Shown piece by piece: positions 1-5,696 of a stretch of 9,553 bases of DNA. Source of the stretch: JBBKXJ01 sp037969395. GTDB lineage: Bacteria > Pseudomonadota > Gammaproteobacteria > Pseudomonadales > JAUIET01. Below the pieces are notes generated by a model that did no database searches, was not told the origin of the DNA, and was given only the letters and a program-made list of their open reading frames with translations. The stretch is taken from the NCBI GenBank assembly GCA_037969395.1, contig JBBKXJ010000121.1, positions 1 through 9,553 of the forward strand, in the 5' to 3' direction. How positions within the stretch are numbered: the first letter of the stretch is position 1; the number at the start of each line of letters is the position of its first letter. A program made the translations under genes and the position numbers.

Positions 1-1
1 G

Positions 2-532
2 TTTGAACGTCACGCATGGGATGCCAACGGTCTGGTAGGCGAAAACCCCTTTTGGGGGCGCTTCTGGGAACTGCAGGCACTCTCCCCGGAGCAGCGCGAC
101 CTGATCAATAGCGCGCGCGAAAAGGTACGGCAAGAATTGCATGCACTGGACAAATCGGCGGACAACTATAGCTTGATTCACGCTGATTTTGTGCCGGAAA
201 ATCTTCTGTTGGACGGCGACAACGTTCACATCATCGATTTTGACGACGCCGGTTTTGGCTGGCATCTGTTTGAGATAGCGACCGCTCTGTATTTTATCCA
301 GACAGACAAACATTACGCGGTTGCGCGCGATGCACTGATAAAAGGCTATCGCCAACAGCGGCCGTTGTCTGCAAAAAAGCTGGCCAGGTTGCCGCTATTT
401 ATGGCGGCGCGAAGCTTTACCTATCTGGGCTGGGTACATACACGGCAAGACACAGAAACTGCACAGCAGTTAACCCCCATGTTGATTGCAATGTGCTGCA
501 AAGCGGTAGAGGACTATCTCCAGGATAGCTAA
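2..532 (+). CDS. APH-family phosphotransferase, C-terminal part (5' end outside window)
   Basis: The frame is open from base 2 to a TAA at 530-532, so 176 residues of a longer protein are visible. It carries the catalytic loop of the aminoglycoside phosphotransferase/choline kinase/homoserine kinase II fold: IHADFVPEN with H60, D62 and N67 (numbering from the first visible residue), then the metal-binding IIDFDDAG with D79, followed by the usual helical region (HLFEIATAL). These are known in the family to provide the catalytic base and Mg-ATP ligands; the substrate cannot be read from this part. Relatives act on small hydroxylated metabolites (homoserine, choline, hydroxylysine, protein Ser/Thr), and the ATP-binding N-lobe is off the edge. 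A TTG at 137 is not a credible start because homologous-looking sequence continues upstream without a stop. The gene is convergent with everything else here, so it is probably a separate unit. Family assignment is secure, substrate unknown. Confidence 0.85.
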   Translation, partial: FERHAWDANGLVGENPFWGRFWELQALSPEQRDLINSAREKVRQELHALDKSADNYSLIHADFVPENLLLDGDNVHIIDFDDAGFGWHLFEIATALYFIQTDKHYAVARDALIKGYRQQRPLSAKKLARLPLFMAARSFTYLGWVHTRQDTETAQQLTPMLIAMCCKAVEDYLQDS

Positions 533-534
533 CG

Positions 535-546
535 ACAAATATTTGT
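535..546. repeat. 12-bp AT-rich perfect palindrome after the phosphotransferase stop
   Basis: ACAAATATTTGT reads the same on both strands and begins three bases after the TAA of the phosphotransferase. It is AT-rich, has no GC stem and is not followed by a clear T-run, so it is a poor intrinsic terminator. It may be chance in this AT-rich spot. Confidence 0.3.
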
Positions 547-561
547 TGCACCAGTATACTT

Positions 562-858
562 TTAGTTGCTTACAGGTATGCCTTCAAACAGCTCCTCTGC
601 TTCATACACCAACTTGCCTTCAAACCATGTTGCCAATACTTTGGTATCGGCAATCTTACTGGCAGAAACGTCAAACAGGTTTTGATCCAGTACAATAAGG
701 TCTGCCGATTTGCCTGCCTTAATAGAGCCTGCGCGTTTTCGTAAACGCAGCGCGCTGGCACTATCCAGCGTATAGAGCACGGTAAAATCGGCCGACTTTC
801 CGGTTTCGATGGAGCCGGTTTGCTGTTCGAGTTTCAACGCTCTGGCATCGTTGTAAAT
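562..858 (-). pseudogene. Amidohydrolase-3 (YtcJ-like) relic, C-terminal pieces only
   Basis: The minus frame ending with TAA at 562-564 encodes the typical C-terminal end of exported metal-dependent amidohydrolases: GSIKAGKSADLIVLDQNLFD, then a segment ending KVLATWFEGKLVYE. Directly before this there is a second, different copy of the same motif (ALKLEQQTGSIETGKSAD). The metal-binding barrel, normally about 450 or more residues upstream, is absent: the frame closes with a TGA at 901-903 and, beyond about 860, the sequence turns into a TonB-receptor relic. I see no Shine-Dalgarno before the only available starts (such as TTG at 837). It is therefore read as a truncated remnant and not a working gene. 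The C-terminus itself is well preserved, so the truncation may be fairly recent. Family call from motif recognition; the original substrate is unknown. Confidence 0.75.
688..846 (-). repeat. Two divergent in-frame copies of an amidohydrolase C-terminal motif, 87-nt offset
   Basis: Copy A (775-846) encodes ARALKLEQQTGSIETGKSAD plus FTVL; copy B (688-759) encodes SASALRLRKRAGSIKAGKSA plus DLIVL. They are offset by exactly 87 nt (29 codons) and stay in frame. By eye the DNA identity is moderate, so this looks like two paralogous genes joined end to end and not a recent slippage duplication. A normal amidohydrolase has this segment only once. Confidence 0.65.
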
Positions 859-868
859 GAATATGCGC

Positions 869-1080
869 AGACTTGAACCCGGTCGAATTAGTGATGTAAG
901 TCAACAGATCGTCTGAAATGGCATAGTCCAAACCCAGCTTGCCCATCCACTTATTGGTGTCGATGGTCTCATTAAAAACCGGAAGTAACCTGTAATGGAT
1001 GTCAGCGTTAACTCGCCTAGCTGCCAATACAGTTTTGCCGAAAATCCGGCTAACTTGAGAGAGAGCTCACTCATTGGCTG
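869..1080 (-). pseudogene. TonB-dependent receptor relic, frameshifted internal fragment
   Basis: Two minus-strand frames each carry part of a TonB-dependent receptor beta-barrel. The frame entering at about 1080 gives LKLAGFSAKLYWQLGELTLT followed by SITGYF, the strand and SITGY/SITAY signature of these receptors. At about 977-985 the match moves to another frame, which gives FNETIDTNKWMGKLGLDYAI and then SDDLLTYITNSTGFKS, the next two strands with the family's GKxGLDY...YxxxSxGFKS pattern. The join skips the loop that normally separates the strands, and after FKS at 869 the receptor sequence stops abruptly and amidohydrolase sequence begins in a different frame. The plug domain, signal peptide and C-terminal strand are all missing. 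A functional product is not possible. Such outer-membrane receptors import siderophores, glycans or other large nutrients; the original ligand cannot be inferred. Confidence 0.75.
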
Positions 1081-1116
1081 ATAGCGAACTACTACTCGCC
1101 GGTGCAGCGCACCACG

Positions 1117-1710
1117 CTAGCTATGCTTACCCGCACTCCAACCCATGCGCCCGACCGTTCGTTCGGCAACTTCGGCAGGAAATTCTTCCAACTGCGTGGC
1201 AAGGGTGTCATTCCAGCGGTTCAGATAGCCAAACAGCGCAATCGACGCAACGATTTCAACGATTTGGCCGTCATCAAAATACTTCTTTAGCTCGTCGAAA
1301 TCTTCCTGCCCGGCATCGTTGGGTAAGTTACCGGCTTTCATCGCCAGCCTGAGGGCGGCACGTTCGGCGGCGGTGAATAAGTCGCTGGTTTCGAATTCCC
1401 ACACCGCAGCAATTTTTTCGTCCGACGCCTTAAAGATGCTGGACAGGTTCGCCATATGCGACTGACAATAACTGCAGCCCGCCGCGAGGCTGGAAACCAG
1501 ACTAACAAGCATCTTCAACTCTTCGTCGACGCTACCCTCGTAGAGGATGGCCTGGTTAAGTGCCGCAAAACTCTTTGCAATATTGGGCCGGCGTGCCATG
1601 GTCTTTACACTGTTTGGAACAAAACCGCGAATTTGCTGGTAACGATCCAGCATCGATAGCAGTTCTGCATCATTTATGTCATCACGTGTCAGCGGTTGGA
1701 TATGGGCCAT
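1117..1710 (-). CDS. AhpD-like / carboxymuconolactone decarboxylase-family protein
   Basis: A 197-residue protein, probably cytoplasmic, with no signal peptide. The AhpD-fold core is visible: acidic E63-E64, then AAGCSYCQSHMA with C79, C82 and H85, the CxxC...H pattern that in AhpD acts in thiol-based peroxide reduction with a nearby glutamate as proton relay. The N-terminal RGFVPNSVKTMARRP (28-42) is typical of the larger peroxidase-related members of the family, and the second helical half (ERAALRLAMKAGNLP and onward) matches their length. The ATG at 1708-1710 is preceded by GGAG at 1720-1723 with a 9-nt gap, supporting this start. It follows the short-chain dehydrogenase on the same strand across a 157-nt gap, so it may be the distal gene of the liu transcript or have its own promoter. 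Likely a thiol redox or peroxide-detoxifying enzyme; true substrate and link to leucine breakdown are unknown. Confidence 0.85.
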   Translation of the reverse strand: MAHIQPLTRDDINDAELLSMLDRYQQIRGFVPNSVKTMARRPNIAKSFAALNQAILYEGSVDEELKMLVSLVSSLAAGCSYCQSHMANLSSIFKASDEKIAAVWEFETSDLFTAAERAALRLAMKAGNLPNDAGQEDFDELKKYFDDGQIVEIVASIALFGYLNRWNDTLATQLEEFPAEVAERTVGRMGWSAGKHS

Positions 1711-1719
1711 AAGAACTTA

Positions 1720-1723
1720 CTCC
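1720..1723 (-). promoter_or_regulatory. Ribosome binding site of the AhpD-like gene
   Basis: GGAG on the minus strand, 9 nt before the ATG at 1710; it fixes the start of the AhpD-like protein. Confidence 0.65.
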
Positions 1724-1747
1724 AAATTATTTTAGTATCAATCAGTG

Positions 1748-1772
1748 CACGCAATACAGGCATGCCTGCGTG
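1748..1772. promoter_or_regulatory. Nested palindromes upstream of the AhpD-like gene, possible operator
   Basis: A perfect 12-bp palindrome, CAGGCATGCCTG (1757-1768), overlaps a wider inverted pair CACGCA (1748-1753) / TGCGTG (1767-1772). Both lie in the 157-nt gap between the short-chain dehydrogenase and the AhpD-like gene, 38 to 62 nt upstream of the latter's ATG, where a regulator or RNA hairpin could act. No T-run follows on the minus strand, so a terminator is not supported. I could not identify a convincing -35/-10 pair in this gap. Function is inference only. Confidence 0.35.
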
Positions 1773-1867
1773 TTCCGAACGGTCTATAGTCAGAATATTT
1801 CAAGGGATTTTTTGCCTGAAGTTAATATTTGTCGCGGCTCATTGTTGCCTCGCTAGCCATTGCAGCA

Positions 1868-2644
1868 TCAGCGCGGTTGCATGCGTATCCCGCCATCAAG
1901 ACGGATAGTCTCACCATTCAGGTAGGCGTTCTCTGCGATGTGCGCGGCCAGGGCGCCAAACTCCTGCGGTAGCCCCATGCGCTTGGGGAATTGGATATTC
2001 GCTACTAAACTCTCCTGCACATTGTCGGGCATGGCCAGTAACATGGGTGTTCCCATAATACCGGGTGCAATGGTATTAACGCGAATTCCGGTGCTTGCAA
2101 GATCCCTGGCCATGGGCAAGGTCAAGCTTACTACGCCGCCTTTGCTCGCGGCATAGGCGCACTGCCCCATCTGCCCCTCATAGGCGGCGACCGAAGCGGT
2201 ATTAATAATGACACCGCGCTCTCCGGCTTCGCCTGCCGGTTCATTTTTGGCCATTTGTTCCGCTGCCAGGCGCGCCAGGTTAAAGGTGCCGACCAGGTTG
2301 ATATTGATCACCTTCGCAAACTGCTGCAGGGGCGTGGCTTGGCCGTTGCGATCGAGAGTCTTGTTCGGCGGTGCAATGCCTGCACAGTTCACACACAGAT
2401 GCAGTGCGCCAAAGCGCCCGATCAACATATCAATGCCGCTTGCAACTGACTCGGAATCGGCGACATCGACGCGGGCAAACAGCGTATTCTGTTCACCCAA
2501 CTGCTCCATCGCCGCCTGCCCCGCCTCGTCGTTCAGATCAAACAGTGCCACTTTGACGCCTCGCTCGATCAGCGACTGTGCTGCTGCACGCCCCAACCCC
2601 GATGCGCCACCGCTGATGACGGCAACTTTGTCTTTGAGATTCAC
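1868..2644 (-). CDS. Short-chain dehydrogenase, HSD10-type 3-hydroxyacyl-CoA dehydrogenase
   Basis: A 258-residue NAD-dependent SDR. Seen directly: the nucleotide-binding SGGASGLG (11-18), D36 at the end of strand beta-2 (NAD preference), NCAG (86-89), N116, catalytic S151, Y164 and K168 (YAASK), and the PGIMGTPM segment after 194. The whole protein tracks mitochondrial HSD10 very closely, including GVIINTASVAAYEGQMGQ and the terminal LNGETIRLDGGIRMQP; HSD10 oxidises 2-methyl-3-hydroxybutyryl-CoA in isoleucine breakdown as well as other short 3-hydroxyacyl-CoAs. Related genes are called ivdG in the branched-chain regulons of Shewanella. Start is GTG at 2642-2644, with AGGAG at 2652-2656 and a 7-nt spacer. 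It follows liuE by 107 nt on the same strand, so co-expression with leucine catabolism is likely. The reaction is inferred from resemblance; a different 3-hydroxyacyl-CoA substrate remains possible. Confidence 0.9.
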   Translation of the reverse strand: MNLKDKVAVISGGASGLGRAAAQSLIERGVKVALFDLNDEAGQAAMEQLGEQNTLFARVDVADSESVASGIDMLIGRFGALHLCVNCAGIAPPNKTLDRNGQATPLQQFAKVININLVGTFNLARLAAEQMAKNEPAGEAGERGVIINTASVAAYEGQMGQCAYAASKGGVVSLTLPMARDLASTGIRVNTIAPGIMGTPMLLAMPDNVQESLVANIQFPKRMGLPQEFGALAAHIAENAYLNGETIRLDGGIRMQPR

Positions 2645-2651
2645 GGTTTAA

Positions 2652-2656
2652 CTCCT
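2652..2656 (-). promoter_or_regulatory. Ribosome binding site selecting a GTG start for the SDR
   Basis: AGGAG on the minus strand ends 7 nt before GTG at 2644. No in-frame ATG lies nearby, so this strong site supports the unusual GTG start. Confidence 0.75.
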
Positions 2657-2716
2657 AAGTAAATATGCCCATGCAGTCAATCTGCGAGCTATGTCGTGCA
2701 GCGCCCGGGCAAAGCC

Positions 2717-2726
2717 GGAGGCCTCC
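2717..2726. repeat. 10-bp palindrome in the liuE-SDR gap
   Basis: GGAGGCCTCC is a perfect palindrome just downstream of the 18-bp one in the transcript, and GCCCGGGC at 2703-2710 is another. The 107-nt gap is thus unusually rich in self-complementary sequence, which could give a structured intercistronic RNA. Short GC-rich palindromes of this size also arise by chance. Confidence 0.3.
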
Positions 2727-2742
2727 AGTCACTATGCAACAA

Positions 2743-2760
2743 CGTGCGTAATTACGCACG
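2743..2760. repeat. Perfect 18-bp palindrome spanning the liuE stop codon
   Basis: CGTGCGTAATTACGCACG is identical on both strands. Its centre includes the liuE stop codon (minus-strand TAA at 2752-2754) and the last codons of LiuE form its 5' half. In RNA it could fold as a CGTGCG/CGCACG stem with a TAATTA loop. The following minus-strand bases (TTGTTGC) are only weakly T-rich, so it could be a leaky terminator, an mRNA-stabilising 3' hairpin between liuE and the SDR, or a protein-binding operator. Which one cannot be decided from sequence alone. Confidence 0.6.
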
Positions 2761-3663
2761 GTAGCCCGCCAGCGCAACTTTGGCGCGGGACGGACGTCCC
2801 AGTGCCTGTGCGATAGTATCGCCCGCTGCAATGGCTTTATTGATATCCACGCCGGTGTCAATACCTAGCCCATTGAGCATATACAGTACATCCTCGGTCG
2901 CCACATTACCCGACGCGCCCCTGGCGTACGGGCATCCGCCCAGCCCGGCGACGGCACTGTCGATCACGGCCACCCCCATCTCCAGCGCAGCATAAATATT
3001 AGCCAACGCCTGGCCATAGGTGTCATGGAAGTGCGCGGCCAACTTGTCAATTGGTACCACCTGGCTGACGCTAGCAAGCATGCGCTGCACTTTGTGCGGC
3101 GTGCCAACACCCACGGTATCACCTAACGAAATTTCATAGCAGCCCATGTCCATCAGCATTCTAGACACCTCGGCAACCCTGGCGGCGTCGATTTCGCCCT
3201 CATAGGGGCAACCCACCACGCACGAGACATAGCCCCGTACTCGCAATTTGTGCTCTGCGGCCGCCGCCATAATCGGTGCAAAGCGTTCAATGCTTTCCAC
3301 AATGCTGCAGTTGATATTTTTTTGCGAGAAACTTTCCGACGCGGCGCCGAATACGGCCACCTCATCCACGCCCGCCTCCAGGGCTGCTTCCAAACCCTTC
3401 ATATTAGGCGTGAGCGCCGAATAGGTAACCCCGGATCGCCGTTCAATACCGGCAAATACGGCGCTGCTGTCCGCCATTTGCGGAACCCATTTGGGAGAGA
3501 CGAAACTGCCCGCTTCGATCTGCTTGATCCCGGCCGCCGTGAGCTGATCGATCAGGGTAATCTTGTCTTGCAGGGTAACGGGCGCCGCTTCGTTCTGCAG
3601 GCCGTCGCGCGCGCCGACTTCAAAGATTCTTACTGCGTCGGGAAGTTGTGCGTTAGCTAACAT
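2752..3663 (-). CDS. liuE: Hydroxymethylglutaryl-CoA lyase
   Basis: Cleaves HMG-CoA to acetyl-CoA and acetoacetate, the last step of leucine degradation. The 303 residues form a TIM-barrel lyase of normal bacterial length. All key residues known from the human enzyme are present with a constant offset of 22: R19 and D20 in EVGARDGLQNE, E50 in the segment leading to SFVSPKWVPQM, metal ligands H211 and H213 in HFHDTYG, catalytic C244 in GLGGCPYA, and N253. No transit peptide, as expected for a bacterial cytosolic enzyme. The ATG at 3661-3663 is preceded by AGGGGG (3672-3677, 8-nt spacer), which overlaps the liuD stop, so translation of the two is probably coupled. The stop codon is embedded in an 18-bp palindrome (2743-2760). 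Identification is very secure. Confidence 0.97.
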   Translation of the reverse strand: MLANAQLPDAVRIFEVGARDGLQNEAAPVTLQDKITLIDQLTAAGIKQIEAGSFVSPKWVPQMADSSAVFAGIERRSGVTYSALTPNMKGLEAALEAGVDEVAVFGAASESFSQKNINCSIVESIERFAPIMAAAAEHKLRVRGYVSCVVGCPYEGEIDAARVAEVSRMLMDMGCYEISLGDTVGVGTPHKVQRMLASVSQVVPIDKLAAHFHDTYGQALANIYAALEMGVAVIDSAVAGLGGCPYARGASGNVATEDVLYMLNGLGIDTGVDINKAIAAGDTIAQALGRPSRAKVALAGYRA

Positions 3664-3671
3664 ACTGAATG

Positions 3672-3677
3672 CCCCCT
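3672..3677 (-). promoter_or_regulatory. liuE ribosome binding site overlapping the liuD stop
   Basis: AGGGGG on the minus strand uses the last two bases of the liuD TAG stop and lies 8 nt before the liuE ATG, a layout expected for coupled translation inside an operon. Confidence 0.65.
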
Positions 3678-5682
3678 ATTCCGTTGCCTCAAATGCCAGC
3701 AATTCTGCGCCACCATCGACCAGATCGCCTGCCCCGTAAAACACTTCGGTCACTACGCCGTCACTGGGCGCGCGGATGGAATGTTCCATCTTCATGGCTT
3801 CCATGATCACCAGAACAGCATCCCGTTTGACACTGGCACCGGCCTCAACCAGGCACTCTACGATGGTACCGTTCATGGGGGCGGTGAAACCGCCACCCGC
3901 ATCGCCCGCATCTTCATCGCCATAGTCCGGCTGAGCCAATTCAAATTGCATCGCGCCGTCCTGGGCAAATAGGGTGTAGCTGTCATCATGCGGCACGACG
4001 ACTACCGTTTGCCTGTGGCCGTCGATATCCGCATACAGCTCATTGCCATCGAGTTTGCCGGTCGCAAGCACCGACGTATCACCCACCATGATGCGAAACC
4101 GCCGTCGGTCACCGCTGCCAATCTCTTCGACCGGTACGTCATGGGCGGTGCCGTTGATAACGATCGCCCCGCTGTGAATGCGCGGTTCATTCAGCCGCCA
4201 GCCGTTGACCGCATTCCACGGCGAGGTCGGGTCGGTCTTGCTCGCCAATTGTTGAATAATCTGTTCGCGTCGCAGCAGCAGGTACAAGCTCGCCAGCCGC
4301 GTGTTAGTGACAATATCTTGCGTCGAGTCGTGAAAGATCGCTGCCTGATGCTTGTCGATAAAGCCGGTATCAAGATCCGCCTCGACAAAAGGTTTACAGG
4401 TGGCGAGGTTATAAAGAAAACTGATATTGGTGGTCACGCCGCTGACACGATATTCAGCCAGCGCGCGCACCAGTCGGGCTAACGCACGCTCGCGATTCTC
4501 GTCCCACACAATCAGCTTGGCAATCATCGGATCGTAATAGACGCTGACCTCGTCTCCCTGTACTACGCCGGTATCGACCCGCACGTGCTCACTCTCTGCG
4601 GGCGGCTGTAAATATGTAAGGTGACCCGTTGCCGGCAGGAAGTCATTGTTCGGATCTTCAGCGTAAACGCGCGCTTCAAAGGCATGGCCGTTAATACGCA
4701 ATTGCTGCTGCGACAGTGGCAGCGGCTCGCCTGCCGCCACTCGCAATTGCCACTCCACAAGGTCCTGACCGGTAATAAACTCGGTAACCGGGTGCTCCAC
4801 CTGCAGGCGGGTATTCATTTCCATAAAGTAGAAGGAGCCGTCTGCATCCAGCAGAAATTCAACCGTGCCCGCCCCCTCGTAATTAATCGCTTGCGCCGAG
4901 CGCACGGCGGCCTCGCCCATATCCTTGCGTAGCGCCTCACTCAGGTTTGGTGCCGGTGCTTCTTCAATCACCTTCTGGTGGCGGCGTTGCACCGAGCAGT
5001 CGCGTTCAAATAGATACACCGCGTTGCCATGCTGGTCGCAAAATACCTGAAATTCTACATGCCGTGGCTGGGTGAGATATTTCTCCACCAGCATATCGTC
5101 GTTGCCGAAGCTCGACATGGATTCACGTTTCGCCGCCGCCAGCGCCTCGTCAAATTCTTCAGCGCTCCATACCTGGCGCATTCCTTTACCACCACCTCCC
5201 GCCACGGCTTTTAACAATACGGGATAGCCCATCTCCTCAGCTGACTTGCGGATAATCTCCGGGTTTTGATCCGCGCCGTGATAACCGGGAACCAGCGGCA
5301 CACCGGCGGCTTGCATAATGGTCTTAGCCGCTGACTTGGACCCCATGGCCTGTATGGCCGCTACCGGTGGGCCGATAAAGACGATGTCGTTTTGCATGCA
5401 GAGATTGCAGAACTCGGCATTTTCCGACAGAAAGCCGTAGCCTGGGTGGATAGCCTGCGCGCCCGTTTTTTTGGCCGCGTCGATAATGCGTTCGCTGAGT
5501 AGATAGGACTCGCGCGACGGCGCGGCGCCGATATGGATCGCCTCATCCGCCATCGCCACGTGTAACGAATTTTTATCCGCGTCGGAATAGACAGCTACGC
5601 TGCGCACACCCAGCTTGCGCGCTGTTTTGATTACCCGGCAGGCAATCTCGCCACGATTCGCTATCAGTATTTTATTGAACAT
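3676..5682 (-). CDS. liuD: 3-Methylcrotonyl-CoA carboxylase, biotin-containing alpha subunit
   Basis: Carboxylates its own biotin with bicarbonate and ATP and hands the carboxyl group to LiuB, which transfers it to 3-methylcrotonyl-CoA. The 668 residues give the full architecture: biotin carboxylase from 1 to about 450 (KILIANRGEIACRV at the N-terminus, K116, glycine-rich AGGGGKGMR 161-169, H208, K237, E275, E288, N290, R292 and E296 in MEMNTRLQVEHPVTE, numbering almost identical to E. coli AccC), a less conserved middle part that in this family contacts the carboxyltransferase, and a C-terminal biotinyl domain after about 595 with EAMKMEH, biotin-accepting K631. The ATG at 5680-5682 has AAGGG at 5692-5696 with a 9-nt spacer, overlapping the liuC stop 13 nt away. 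Position next to liuB and liuC separates it from propionyl- or geranyl-CoA carboxylase subunits. Confidence 0.97.
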   Translation of the reverse strand: MFNKILIANRGEIACRVIKTARKLGVRSVAVYSDADKNSLHVAMADEAIHIGAAPSRESYLLSERIIDAAKKTGAQAIHPGYGFLSENAEFCNLCMQNDIVFIGPPVAAIQAMGSKSAAKTIMQAAGVPLVPGYHGADQNPEIIRKSAEEMGYPVLLKAVAGGGGKGMRQVWSAEEFDEALAAAKRESMSSFGNDDMLVEKYLTQPRHVEFQVFCDQHGNAVYLFERDCSVQRRHQKVIEEAPAPNLSEALRKDMGEAAVRSAQAINYEGAGTVEFLLDADGSFYFMEMNTRLQVEHPVTEFITGQDLVEWQLRVAAGEPLPLSQQQLRINGHAFEARVYAEDPNNDFLPATGHLTYLQPPAESEHVRVDTGVVQGDEVSVYYDPMIAKLIVWDENRERALARLVRALAEYRVSGVTTNISFLYNLATCKPFVEADLDTGFIDKHQAAIFHDSTQDIVTNTRLASLYLLLRREQIIQQLASKTDPTSPWNAVNGWRLNEPRIHSGAIVINGTAHDVPVEEIGSGDRRRFRIMVGDTSVLATGKLDGNELYADIDGHRQTVVVVPHDDSYTLFAQDGAMQFELAQPDYGDEDAGDAGGGFTAPMNGTIVECLVEAGASVKRDAVLVIMEAMKMEHSIRAPSDGVVTEVFYGAGDLVDGGAELLAFEATE

Positions 5683-5691
5683 CGGTGCTTA

Positions 5692-5696
5692 CCCTT
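5692..5696 (-). promoter_or_regulatory. liuD ribosome binding site overlapping the liuC stop
   Basis: AAGGG on the minus strand shares its first base with the last base of the liuC TAA stop and lies 9 nt before the liuD ATG, consistent with coupled translation. Confidence 0.6.

Noticed and set aside
137..532. Phosphotransferase starting at TTG 137 as a complete small protein
   Set aside because: The frame stays open to the left edge with plausible protein sequence, so the gene is longer and the TTG is internal.
535..561. Bidirectional terminator between the phosphotransferase and the amidohydrolase relic
   Set aside because: The only dyad is AT-rich and weak, with no GC stem and no clean T-run.
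761..1027. 88-codon minus-strand frame as a real hypothetical protein
   Set aside because: Only its middle part resembles a TonB-receptor; both ends are out-of-frame readings of adjacent relics, and the start is a TTG without a ribosome site.
1074..1352. Plus-strand open frame of 92 codons opposite the AhpD-like gene
   Set aside because: It is antisense to a gene with clear family motifs, has no ribosome site and no recognisable protein features.
3988..4482. Plus-strand open frame of 164 codons opposite liuD
   Set aside because: Low-complexity mirror of the liuD coding frame; liuD is complete and well conserved across this part, so this is a shadow frame.
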